Source of the DNA: Rugosimonospora africana | Lineage (GTDB): Bacteria; Actinomycetota; Actinomycetes; Mycobacteriales; Micromonosporaceae | DNA: 64,000 nt | Reading direction: 5' to 3' | Assembly (NCBI RefSeq): GCF_016862975.1 | Contig: NZ_BONZ01000045.1 | Coordinates: forward strand, 1 to 64,000 | In this document: in pieces, positions 41,647 through 49,543 of the stretch | How positions within the stretch are numbered: the stretch's first letter is position 1 | Layout of the letters: the number at the start of each line of letters is the position of its first letter | Made by a program: the position numbers and the translations under genes | The notes under the pieces: model-generated | Told to the model about the DNA's origin: nothing | Databases searched by the model: none | What the model saw: the letters and a program-made list of their open reading frames with translations, nothing else

Positions 41647-42759
41647 TCAGCCGGTGTGGAGGATCCGGAAGCGATCGGGTTGCGCCGGATCTCGATCAAC
41701 GACTTGGATCGGTGTCCAAGCCCATTGCCACACGCTGATGCCTGGCACGCGGGAGAACTGGATCTGCCCGCGGGTGCCTTCGACTGCCACGCGCGGCCAG
41801 AATCCGGCATCGCGCACCCGGTCCACGCCGTGAGAACGCAGCGCCTCGGCGAGGACGGCGACCGTGTCGTAGCCCTCGAACGCGACGAAGGAGGGTGCTT
41901 GGGCCAGTCGCTCATCGAGGGCCGCCTCGACTCGTACGCCGAGTGGACCGAGGCGCTCGGGCAGGTAGCGCAGGAACGGGATCGCGGCGCCGTCCTCGCC
42001 CAGCAACGTCGCCCATTCGGCGAACTCCGGTTGCCCGGCCGGAGCGCCAATCATGATCTGGGCGAGGCGCCGGTCGCGGCGGACCGACTTGACGATCGAC
42101 ACGGCCGGCTCCGGGTAGCCGACCAGAAGAAGGAGGGCCGTCACGCGATTGTCGACGAGTTCAGCGCACACGGCCGTGGGGGCGAACGCTCGCAGGTCGA
42201 GTTCGATGATGGTACCGCCGCGTGGAGCGAGGTGGTCCCGCAGGATGCGGGTTCCAGCTGCCCAGTACACACTCGACTCGGCTGCTACGGCGATCCGCCG
42301 GTGGCCCGCGCCGAGAAGGAAGTCCGCATAGATCTGCCAGCCGTGTGACTGCGCCGGAGCGAGGCGCGCGACCCATTCCGTCGGCTGTTCGGTGAGCCCG
42401 TCGAGGACCGCTGACGAGCAGAGAAAGGGCAGGCCGAGGGCGTCGGCCCTCGCGGCAGCGGCGCGAGCGACGACGCTGTGATACTCCCCCGCCAGGGCGG
42501 CCACGCCCAGGCCAGCCAATTCATCGACGGCCGCCACAGCTTTCCGTGGGTCGGCCGCGGTGTCTCGTACCACCAGCTCCAGTGGTCTTCCGACGATCCC
42601 GCCGGCGTCGTTGACATCGCGAACGGCCAGCTCGAGTCCGGCGAGCAAGTGTCGGCCCGCCTCGACCCACCCGGGCCGAGACAACGGAACGAGAGCACCG
42701 ATCTGAACGGCCGATCCGTCGGTCCGCTCCGCCGCAGGTGGCGATGGTGGTGTATCCAT
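41647..42759 (-). CDS. Type 1 periplasmic-binding-fold protein without signal peptide (AmiC-like)
   Basis: A 370-residue protein with the branched-chain amino acid/amide binding fold: VQIGALVPLSRPGWVEAGRHLLAG at the start, AVRDVNDAGGIVGRPLELVVRDTAADP, and a central hinge. Unlike transport binding proteins it has no signal peptide, lipobox or membrane helix, so it probably stays in the cytoplasm like AmiC, which senses amides and controls an antiterminator. No ABC genes or antiterminator lie adjacent. It is divergent from a methyltransferase gene. Confidence 0.65.
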   Translation of the reverse strand: MDTPPSPPAAERTDGSAVQIGALVPLSRPGWVEAGRHLLAGLELAVRDVNDAGGIVGRPLELVVRDTAADPRKAVAAVDELAGLGVAALAGEYHSVVARAAAARADALGLPFLCSSAVLDGLTEQPTEWVARLAPAQSHGWQIYADFLLGAGHRRIAVAAESSVYWAAGTRILRDHLAPRGGTIIELDLRAFAPTAVCAELVDNRVTALLLLVGYPEPAVSIVKSVRRDRRLAQIMIGAPAGQPEFAEWATLLGEDGAAIPFLRYLPERLGPLGVRVEAALDERLAQAPSFVAFEGYDTVAVLAEALRSHGVDRVRDAGFWPRVAVEGTRGQIQFSRVPGISVWQWAWTPIQVVDRDPAQPDRFRILHTG

Positions 42760-42928
42760 GCGTTGGCGTCTCCCGTGTGACGATTCGGTTGCCGCACCGC
42801 AGCGGCAGCGCTCGATGGCGGAGCATCCTCAAACCAAGATCCGATCTTCCCAGCGGGCGGACGCACCGAGGACGCCGACCCCGAAAAACACGTGGATCGA
42901 TGTGGGGTGGCCGGGCTACGGTCGCCGC

Positions 42929-43846
42929 ATGATCTACCAGCATCCGTTGGCGTACCTGCTCGGGATCGAGGGCCTCGCGCTCCTGCACGCGTGGAGCGGG
43001 GAGTACGACGAGGAGTTCACGCAGCGGCGGCTGGCCGAGGTACGGGACCTGCTGGCCAACCCGGCGCTGACCGGGCACGAGGGGGTACTGGTCGGGCGGG
43101 GCGACACGCTCACCGGGTACCGGCAGTGGGCGGCGACCTACGACGAGCCGCGCAACAGCCTGTTCGATATCGATGAGCCGGCGATGCACCGGCTCATCGA
43201 GGCGCTGCCGGTCGGCGATGCCCTCGACGCGGCGTGCGGTACCGGAAGGCACGCTGAGTACCTTGCCGGGCAAGGGTTCACGGTGATCGGTGTGGACAGC
43301 TCACCGGAGATGCTGGAGCGGGCCCGCAACCGGGTACCGCTCGGCGAGTTCCGCCTGGGCGACCTGCGCGAGCTGCCCCTCTCGGACGACAGCGTCGACC
43401 TCGTCGTCTCCGGCCTCGCGCTGTCCCACTCGCCCTCGCTGGAGCCGGTGCTGACCGAGTTCGCCCGCGTCCTGCGTCCCGGTGGGCACGCGGTGATCTC
43501 AGATGCGCACTGCGAGATCGGCTTCCGCGGCTCCATCCCGCACGCGCTTGGGCCGGCCGGCGAGCCCGGCCTCGTCGCCACGTACCGGCACACCGTCGGC
43601 GACTTCGTGCGCGCCGCGCTGGCCGCCGGGCTCCAGATCCGGGCGTGCGAGGAGCCGCACGGCTCGGGTGGCGACCAGTTGCTGCCGCCACCGCCGGTAC
43701 CTCCCGCAGAGGCGTCCCCCGGCGACTGGTCCGGCTGGCCGTGGTCGCTCATCGCGCTGCTGCCCGAGGCGGTACGGGCCGCGTGGGCGGTACCCGCGGT
43801 CGTCGTCTTGGACTTCGAGCTTCCCGAGGGCGCCTCGCTAGCCTGA
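42929..43846 (+). CDS. SAM-dependent methyltransferase (type 11)
   Basis: A 305-residue methyltransferase with an extra N-terminal segment of about 90 residues. SAM motif ALDAACGTGRHAEYLAGQG is near residue 100, followed by VIGVDSSPEMLERAR, FRLGDLRELPLSDDSVDLVVSGLALSH and LRPGGHAVISD. The TACGGT box at 42917-42922 ends six bases before the ATG, suggesting a leaderless message. Target unknown; a small metabolite is most likely. Confidence 0.8.
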   Translation: MIYQHPLAYLLGIEGLALLHAWSGEYDEEFTQRRLAEVRDLLANPALTGHEGVLVGRGDTLTGYRQWAATYDEPRNSLFDIDEPAMHRLIEALPVGDALDAACGTGRHAEYLAGQGFTVIGVDSSPEMLERARNRVPLGEFRLGDLRELPLSDDSVDLVVSGLALSHSPSLEPVLTEFARVLRPGGHAVISDAHCEIGFRGSIPHALGPAGEPGLVATYRHTVGDFVRAALAAGLQIRACEEPHGSGGDQLLPPPPVPPAEASPGDWSGWPWSLIALLPEAVRAAWAVPAVVVLDFELPEGASLA

Positions 43847-43966
43847 ACACGCCAGCCTGACGCCAACTTGGTGCGCGGCTGAGGTTCCCGGATCAGATGG
43901 AACGGGATGGCACGCCTCCTGTACGGGCGGGCGACGAACGCCCGCGACGACAGGCAGGGAGATGTT

Positions 43967-44869
43967 GTGATCAATGCATGGAAGGGGTTACGCCGGCGGC
44001 GGGCGCGCATTTTCGCCATCGCGCTGGCTCCCCTACTGGCGGTGGCGGTCGGTGCCATCGCCGCACCCACGCCGGCGTCGGCAGCGGTGCCCGGGCTGAC
44101 CTACGTGTCGGCCTTCACCAACTACGACTCCGTGGTGTACAAGGCGGTAAGCGTCGTCTGCCCCGGTAACCTCGTGGTGGTCGGTGGCGGCTACGACCTG
44201 ATCGGCGCCGCCGGCTCAGTGGTGCTCGACGACTTCATCCCGTCAACCAACAGCCTGCGGGTCGGCGCTGGCGAGGTGGTCGGGCCAGGCGAGCCGGCCG
44301 ACGGTACCACCCTGAACTGGCAGGTGGAGGCGGTCGCGGTCTGCGCGTCCGCTCCAAGTGGATACACGATCGTCAGCAACACCTCGGCGTTCGCCACCGG
44401 CATCACCCGCGACGTGACCGCTACCTGCCCGGGCGGAACAACCGCGATCGGCGATGGGGCGTCGCTGGCCAACGGCTTCGGTCAGATCTCGATCTCGGAC
44501 CTCGTTCTCAGCGGCAACCAGGTTACGGCCCGCGCGTACGACGACGAGGACCATTACAGCGATGCCTGGTCGATCAGCGCGTACGCGATCTGCGCAACGG
44601 GGCTTCCGGGCCTGCGGAGCGCATTCGGGTGGAGCGTCATCGACAGTCTCTCGCCTAAGTGGACGTCCGCCAGCTGCTCGACCGGTCAGGTGGGCATCGG
44701 TGTCGGCTGGTCGCTGTCCAACGGATTCCCCGTGACGGAGCAGTTGCTCAACATCGAAGCCCTCCCGTTGAACGGGGGACCGGCTCAGGACGTCGCGTCC
44801 GAGGATGCGGACGGGTACAGCGGATCGTGGTCCATTCAACAGGTCCAGGAAATCTGCGTCGATCCATGA
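43967..44869 (+). CDS. Secreted protein with three tandem Cys/Trp modules
   Basis: A 300-residue exported protein. GTG 43967 follows GGGAGA; the signal peptide has RRRR, a hydrophobic core and a cut near TPASA-AVPG (about residue 39). The mature part shows three diverged modules of about 75 residues, each with a Cys-Pro/Ser-Gly entry, a G.G..L turn, and a closing W..-A..C segment. Paired cysteines likely form one disulfide per module. No known enzyme motif; possibly a surface or matrix protein. It ends at a strong terminator. Confidence 0.65.
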   Translation: MINAWKGLRRRRARIFAIALAPLLAVAVGAIAAPTPASAAVPGLTYVSAFTNYDSVVYKAVSVVCPGNLVVVGGGYDLIGAAGSVVLDDFIPSTNSLRVGAGEVVGPGEPADGTTLNWQVEAVAVCASAPSGYTIVSNTSAFATGITRDVTATCPGGTTAIGDGASLANGFGQISISDLVLSGNQVTARAYDDEDHYSDAWSISAYAICATGLPGLRSAFGWSVIDSLSPKWTSASCSTGQVGIGVGWSLSNGFPVTEQLLNIEALPLNGGPAQDVASEDADGYSGSWSIQQVQEICVDP

Positions 44870-44888
44870 CGTGTTACGGCCCTGCAGG

Positions 44889-44916
44889 CGCCCGGCTGGG
44901 GTTTCCCAGCCGGGCG
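44889..44916 (+). terminator. Rho-independent terminator
   Basis: CGCCCGGCTGGG (44889-44900) and CCCAGCCGGGCG (44905-44916) form a 12-base stem with a GTTT loop and a short TTTG tail, 20 bases after the secreted-protein stop. Confidence 0.75.
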
Positions 44917-45115
44917 TTTGCGTGGGCGGCCATCTCGCCGCCCTGGCCCCAGGTCAGCGAGCGTACGAGCGTGAACAGGGCGCCGAGGTTAGATCCCCAC
45001 CTATATGGACGGACGCTAGGATCACGGCCAGCCGCATCGGTCGACTGGCCGCCCGCACCTCCGTGCGTGGATGTCATCCCGGACCACCCAACGACAAGAA
45101 CGGAGCAACCTACCC

Positions 45116-45544
45116 ATGCCGAGGAAGCTGTCTCGCATCCTGTTCGCCACCGTCGCGACGGTCGCCATCACGCTCGGAATGCAAACCGCGGCGCACGCCC
45201 AGGTGATCGGTGACGAGCCCAATGGCTCCTATGTGGTGCAGAGCACCGCAACCGGGAGGTGCGAGGCGCACGTCGGCCTGTCGCAAGTCAACGGCACCCT
45301 GAACGCGTACGGATGGTTCCTGAACGACTACGCGAGCTGGAGCTGCATCGGATGGCTTGAGCGGTCGACTGATGGCGGCATCCACTGGTACATGGTCTCC
45401 GGAACCCATACCGTGGCATCGGATCCCAACAACATCCACGTGGACAACACCGGGTACTACTACGACGCCACCACCTACTTCGCACGGGCCTGCTTCCACT
45501 TCACCTTCTCGGGCGCTGCCACCCACTGCACCCGCGCACGCTGA
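45116..45544 (+). CDS. Small secreted protein with four cysteines
   Basis: A 142-residue exported protein. It has a signal peptide with a cut near QTAAHA-QV (about residue 29) and a mature part of about 113 residues with four cysteines (GRCEAH, WSCIGW, RACFHF, THCTRAR), enough for two disulfides. It is rich in Tyr, Trp and Gly. GGAG lies about nine bases before ATG 45116. No family recognised; small secreted actinomycete proteins of this kind include inhibitors and surface factors. Confidence 0.6.
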   Translation: MPRKLSRILFATVATVAITLGMQTAAHAQVIGDEPNGSYVVQSTATGRCEAHVGLSQVNGTLNAYGWFLNDYASWSCIGWLERSTDGGIHWYMVSGTHTVASDPNNIHVDNTGYYYDATTYFARACFHFTFSGAATHCTRAR

Positions 45545-45638
45545 GGCCGGCAGGCGCCGGTACACACCCAGTTGACGTGGCGGAGGCCAGAACATGTCGG
45601 AGCTGGCCTCCCCACCGCCCGGGCAACACGTCCCAAGG

Positions 45639-46283
45639 TCATCGCGCCGGCCGGAACACTCGGCCGAGCACCCTGTTGAGCGGGAAGTAGCCGGCTTGCC
45701 GGGAGTCGAAGCTGGCGGCGGGATTGTCGCCGAGCAGCACCACCCTGCCCGCCGGAACGCGGTCGTCCGGGGTGTCCGTGAGGCCCGGAACGGCCTCCCG
45801 CGGTACCGGGTCGCCCGGTACCGCCACCACCCGCTTGATGATCCATCGGCGGCTGGCGATCGCCGCCGCACCGGCCCTGGGCCCGATCGGCGGTGCTGTC
45901 TGGTGGCCGCCGGGCAACGGCCGCTCAAGCACGACCACCTGTCCTCGTTCGAGTACCGCGCCTCGGCGGACCAGGACCCGGTCCCCGTCGTGGTACGTCG
46001 GCTCCATGCTCTGTCCGTGAACGGTCACCGCCACGAGCCCTCGGGCCAGCAGCGCGGAGGCCAGCAAGCCACACGTCAGAATCAACGCCGGTACCGTGCA
46101 GGCTATCGCCCAGCGCCAGCCTGCCACGAATGCCAGGACCGGCACGGCGGCCCACAGCACGACCGCCACCGGGCGCAAGCGGCGGGGGGGACCTCGGTAC
46201 CCGTCCTGATGCCACCGCGGGGCTTCGGGGGATCCCGGATGAATGGCAGGTTCCCCCGGGGACGGCCGCGTGTCCATCGTCAT
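45639..46283 (-). CDS. S26-family signal peptidase
   Basis: A 214-residue membrane protease of the signal peptidase I type. It has a basic, Pro-rich head, two membrane segments (about 38-78), and then the catalytic Ser92 in VHGQSMEPTY and Lys150 in RRWIIKRVVAVPGD, with LLGDNPAASFDSRQAGYFP closing the site. It is the last gene of a reverse operon with an ABC exporter, a thioredoxin-like protein and a Cys-rich peptide, so it is a candidate to cleave that peptide's leader after export. A housekeeping role is less likely given the context. Confidence 0.8.
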   Translation of the reverse strand: MTMDTRPSPGEPAIHPGSPEAPRWHQDGYRGPPRRLRPVAVVLWAAVPVLAFVAGWRWAIACTVPALILTCGLLASALLARGLVAVTVHGQSMEPTYHDGDRVLVRRGAVLERGQVVVLERPLPGGHQTAPPIGPRAGAAAIASRRWIIKRVVAVPGDPVPREAVPGLTDTPDDRVPAGRVVLLGDNPAASFDSRQAGYFPLNRVLGRVFRPAR

Positions 46284-46285
46284 CC

Positions 46286-48187
46286 CTACGAAGCCGGTCG
46301 GTCCACGACAGAGTCCTGGTAGCCGGAGGCTTGGAGGGCGAACAGCCGGGAGTACTCCCCGCCTGCGGTCGTGAGGGTGTCGTGGTCGCCCTGCTCCACG
46401 ATGACTCCGTCGCCGAGTACCACGATGCGGTCCGCGTCCCGAACGCTGCTGAGCCGGTGCGAGATGAGAACACTCGTCCGCTCACGCCGGTGTTCGCGCA
46501 GCGAAACGTGGATGTCGTGCTCGGACTCGGCGTCGAGGCCGGCCGAGGGCTCGTCGAGTATCATCAGGTCGCAATCATCGCGGATGAACGCCCGCGCCAG
46601 CGCGAGTCGTTGCCACTGTCCGCCCGACAGGCTCACCCCCGTCGCCGGATCCTCCTTGTCGGACTCCATGAAGAACATGCGTGACAGTAGGGTGTCGTAC
46701 CCGCCGGGCAGTGCGGCCAGCTTTGCGTCGATGCCCGCACGCGTCGCGGCGGCCCGGATTCGCCCGCGATCGTCCCAGGCGTCGAGGTCGCCGAGGGCGA
46801 TGTTCTCCGCGGCCGTCATTTCGTAGTGCATGTAGTCCTGGAAGACCGCCCCGATGCGCCGGCGCAGGTCGGCCGCGTTCACGTCGCGGATGTCTGTGCC
46901 ATCCCAGAGAATCGCGCCACGGGTCGGGTCATAGAACCGGCACAGCAGTTTGACCAGAGTCGACTTGCCGGCTCCGTTGAGCCCCACCACGGCCAGCGTC
47001 GTCCCGTGGGGGATGTGCAGGTTGACGCCTCGCAGCACCCATGGGTGCTCGTCGGAGTAGCGGAACCAGACATCGCGCAGTTCGATCCCGTGCCGCAGCG
47101 GAGGCGCTCGGTGTGGCCGTGCCGCCACTGGCAGGTCCTGGCCGACCGTGGTCACCGCCAGGTAATGGTCGAACATCAGCAGTGCCTGGTGGGCGCGGGC
47201 GAACTCGATGGCGATCGTGCTCAACCCGGCCTGCGTGCCGGCCACCGCCGACACGAAGATGGTAACGTCGCCGATCGACAGCTGTCCTTGCCGAGCGCTG
47301 TCCACAGCCCAGATCAGGCCAGCACCGGACATCAGGGCGGCCAACAGGCCGAGGCCGGCCTGGACGGCCATCTGCCGGCGGTCCGTGGCACGGGTCGCGG
47401 CGTTCGCGGTACGCCGCTCGGTGAGCATCCGTGCGCGCAGGAAGCCGCCGAGGCTGAACAGCCGCACCTCCTTCGCGGCTTCCACAGTGGACAGCAAGTG
47501 GGAATAGAAGAACTCACGACGTTGCGCCGGCCCGATGTCCCACAACATCCGGGCCCGCCGCCGCGACAGAGCAATCTGAGCGATCAGCGTCGGCAGGCCG
47601 CTGACCAACACCAGAATCGTCATTGCGGGATTCAGCAGGAACATCGAGCCCATGAATCCGCTGATGGTGACCGACGCCCGTGCTACCCCGAGGACTCCGT
47701 CGACGGTCTGGCTCGGCGCGGTCTCGCCGGATTGTTGAGCCAGCCGCAGCCGGTCAAGGAAGTGGGGATCCTCGAAGCGGCGCAGCCCGATGAGTCCGCA
47801 GACCGCGGAGAACAGCCGGTCAGCGGCCAGCAGCCCGACCCGACGGTCCAGCTCGGCCCGCAGGTACTGGCTGATCTGCGGGGTGACCGCTGTGACGAGG
47901 CCGGCGGCGGCCAGCCCGGCGGCGAGTGTGAGCAGGACATTGAGCGCTTCCCTCGTCACCAGCCCGTCGATGAGGAGCCTGGTGAGCCACGCACTGACCA
48001 CAGGCAGAACGCCGACGCCGAGGGTCAGGATCACGTAGAGCACGAGCGGGCGCGGGGCGGCCCGGACCGCCAGCAGGCCGGCACTGCTGGTGCGCCGTAC
48101 CGCCGCAAGGGCCGGCGACTCGCGCACGGCAGCCTCACCGGCGTCCCCTGCTCCCACGACCGGCGGCGCGCTCCGGCCCATCCTCAT
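46286..48187 (-). CDS. ABC exporter (fused permease-ATPase)
   Basis: A 633-residue half-transporter. Five to six membrane helices lie within residues 45-320, then the ATPase with Walker A GLNGAGKST (402-410), signature SLSGGQWQR, Walker B LMILDEPSAGLD and switch LISHRL. There is no N-terminal C39 peptidase domain, so leader removal needs another protease such as the neighbouring S26 enzyme. It overlaps the thioredoxin-like gene by four bases. It probably exports the eight-Cys peptide at 48958-49146. Confidence 0.85.
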   Translation of the reverse strand: MRMGRSAPPVVGAGDAGEAAVRESPALAAVRRTSSAGLLAVRAAPRPLVLYVILTLGVGVLPVVSAWLTRLLIDGLVTREALNVLLTLAAGLAAAGLVTAVTPQISQYLRAELDRRVGLLAADRLFSAVCGLIGLRRFEDPHFLDRLRLAQQSGETAPSQTVDGVLGVARASVTISGFMGSMFLLNPAMTILVLVSGLPTLIAQIALSRRRARMLWDIGPAQRREFFYSHLLSTVEAAKEVRLFSLGGFLRARMLTERRTANAATRATDRRQMAVQAGLGLLAALMSGAGLIWAVDSARQGQLSIGDVTIFVSAVAGTQAGLSTIAIEFARAHQALLMFDHYLAVTTVGQDLPVAARPHRAPPLRHGIELRDVWFRYSDEHPWVLRGVNLHIPHGTTLAVVGLNGAGKSTLVKLLCRFYDPTRGAILWDGTDIRDVNAADLRRRIGAVFQDYMHYEMTAAENIALGDLDAWDDRGRIRAAATRAGIDAKLAALPGGYDTLLSRMFFMESDKEDPATGVSLSGGQWQRLALARAFIRDDCDLMILDEPSAGLDAESEHDIHVSLREHRRERTSVLISHRLSSVRDADRIVVLGDGVIVEQGDHDTLTTAGGEYSRLFALQASGYQDSVVDRPAS

Positions 48188-48720
48188 CCCCGCGGGGCTG
48201 GCTGGTCCAGCTCGACGTGGTCGGCCTTGACCACTAACCGGCCGCCGGTCGAGGAGACCATCAGCACGGTGGGATATGCCTTCGTCTTGAACGCGTTACT
48301 CAGCGGGCCGGTGGGGCCCTCGACAACCACGCGGGCCACCGGACGCAGCATGTCGGTGAGCGCAGTGGCCTCCTCCGGCGCGCCGATGACGGTGGCCAGC
48401 ACCTGACCCCGCCCGCCCGGCATGCTCCGCGCGAACTCCACGAACTTCGGCAGTTTCTCTTTGCACGGTTGGCAGGTCGGAGAGAAGAACCCGACCAGGG
48501 TCTCGGCCGTCATCACCTCACGACTCAGGGACTCGCCGTCCACTGTGGACGTATCGAACGCGCCGACCTCTTCGCCGACGGCGATGGACGCCGGTCCGCC
48601 GCCCATCCTCGTCAGCAGCTCGGTGTGTTCGCGCAATCGCTTGATGACGCCGACGGTGAGGAGCAGATCCAGGGTGCAGAGCAAACCGACGACCACGACG
48701 GCCGCAATCAAGAAGGGCAT
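48184..48720 (-). CDS. Membrane-tethered TlpA/MauD-like thioredoxin protein
   Basis: A 178-residue protein with one N-terminal membrane helix (residues 3-24) and a thioredoxin-like domain facing outward. It has CQPC at 83-86 in GFFSPTCQPCKEKLPKFVEFA, and a cis-Pro position in KAYPTVLMV. MauD-type proteins form or repair disulfides in secreted Cys-rich proteins. GGAG precedes ATG 48720 by five bases. It lies between the Cys-rich peptide gene and the exporter, with which it overlaps, so it probably oxidises the peptide's cysteines. No MauE-like partner is seen. Confidence 0.75.
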   Translation of the reverse strand: MPFLIAAVVVVGLLCTLDLLLTVGVIKRLREHTELLTRMGGGPASIAVGEEVGAFDTSTVDGESLSREVMTAETLVGFFSPTCQPCKEKLPKFVEFARSMPGGRGQVLATVIGAPEEATALTDMLRPVARVVVEGPTGPLSNAFKTKAYPTVLMVSSTGGRLVVKADHVELDQPAPRG

Positions 48721-48886
48721 GCCATCTCCTCGTGATTCAACGGGAGCCGTGGGCGCCGCCCGCGGCCTCCAGGTTGACGGGTCGAAAAAGATCGGAAATG
48801 TCATCGAGTACGGCGACCGGGTCGGGGTCGCCGGGCGCGCGTCACCCACGGCGGGTGCTGGGATCGGGACAGGCCCTGGGATGGCG

Positions 48887-48920
48887 GGTGGAGAGCGCCC
48901 CGCGCGAGGCACTCTCCACC
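48887..48920 (-). terminator. Attenuator hairpin after the Cys-rich peptide gene
   Basis: GGTGGAGAG (48887-48895) pairs with CTCTCCACC (48912-48920), extended by three more pairs after a mismatch. On the reverse strand it lies 37 bases after the peptide stop and before the maturation genes, the usual spot for making more precursor than enzymes. Confidence 0.55.
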
Positions 48921-48957
48921 GCCACTGGCTGCTCGCAGCGGATCTACAGCGCCTGAG

Positions 48958-49146
48958 TCACTCGCAGACGATCGTTCCGCAACCCTCACCGGTGCAGCAG
49001 TACGCCTGGCACGGCGAGTAGCCGCATTGCCAGCAGGAGCTGTACGACCGCCAGCCGCATGATGCCGGCGACACGGCGGACGCGTCCACGTTCGGTACGA
49101 ACCGCCTGAGCAGACTGGTCCCCAGCGCTTCGAGTCTCTTGTACAC
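48958..49146 (-). CDS. Small peptide with eight cysteines, putative exported precursor
   Basis: A 62-residue peptide. Residues 1-29 form a charged helical leader (YKRLEALGTSLLRRFVPN...) and residues 30-62 are packed with Cys at 30, 38, 41, 46, 50, 51, 56 and 61 plus Trp, Tyr and Gly. GTG 49146 follows AGGAG by seven bases. Four disulfides are possible. The gene heads a reverse operon encoding a CxxC thioredoxin-like protein, ABC exporter and S26 protease, and is followed by an attenuator. It is not a family I can name; a bacteriocin, signalling peptide or metal-binding peptide are all possible. Confidence 0.6.
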   Translation of the reverse strand: MYKRLEALGTSLLRRFVPNVDASAVSPASCGWRSYSSCWQCGYSPCQAYCCTGEGCGTIVCE

Positions 49147-49380
49147 TTCTGCACTCCTCTCGCGATGAGACTGGCACCCGATCGGATGCCGTCGACCCCG
49201 CCCTCGCGCAGCTACCATCGCCGGTCCTCGTCGCGGGTCTGACCCGGAGGGCCGGACGTAGTGCCGCGCTTGCGGACCTTCCAGTCGAGCCTCCGGATGC
49301 TCGCAAATCCCGCCGCTTCCACGAGTCTGGAAGGATACGGAAATTTTAGATTCTGACGCTCGGAACCGACATCACGTCAT

Positions 49381-49402
49381 AGTTGGACATCTATCTCCAA
49401 CT
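49381..49402. promoter_or_regulatory. Inverted repeat AGTTGGA-N8-TCCAACT
   Basis: Perfect seven-base arms around CATCTATC in the region between the peptide operon and gntR. Candidate operator; regulator unknown. Confidence 0.35.
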
Positions 49403-49474
49403 CACGGTGTATGGCCTGATGCACCGGCGACCGGTCGGCTCCCGACTCGGGTTGCGCTACGGTCGGCATAAGTG

Positions 49475-49503
49475 TTGACAATCATGCTGGCAAATGGTGT
49501 GAT
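49475..49503 (+). promoter_or_regulatory. Promoter of the gntR gene with an operator-like half
   Basis: TTGACA (49475-49480) and TGTGAT (49498-49503) are 17 bases apart. The -35 box continues as TTGACAAT, part of the sequence recurring at 57688 and 58913, so the GntR protein may repress itself here. Confidence 0.55.
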
Positions 49504-49543
49504 AGTTCGCCAGAGTTTCTCGTCAGCCCGACCCGAGGGGATC

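Larger units (their letters stand above)
49147..49543. other. Divergent intergenic region between peptide operon and gntR
   Basis: Nearly 400 bases without a gene. It should carry the promoter of the reverse peptide operon and the promoter of gntR (49475-49503). An A/T-rich patch (GGAAATTTTAGATTC near 49341) and an inverted repeat AGTTGGA-N8-TCCAACT (49381-49402) are the visible features. Confidence 0.5.

Noticed and set aside
48721-48957. A missing MauE/DoxX-like gene between the Cys-rich peptide and the thioredoxin-like gene
   Set aside because: The gap is only 237 bases, contains a hairpin, and no frame shows membrane helices.
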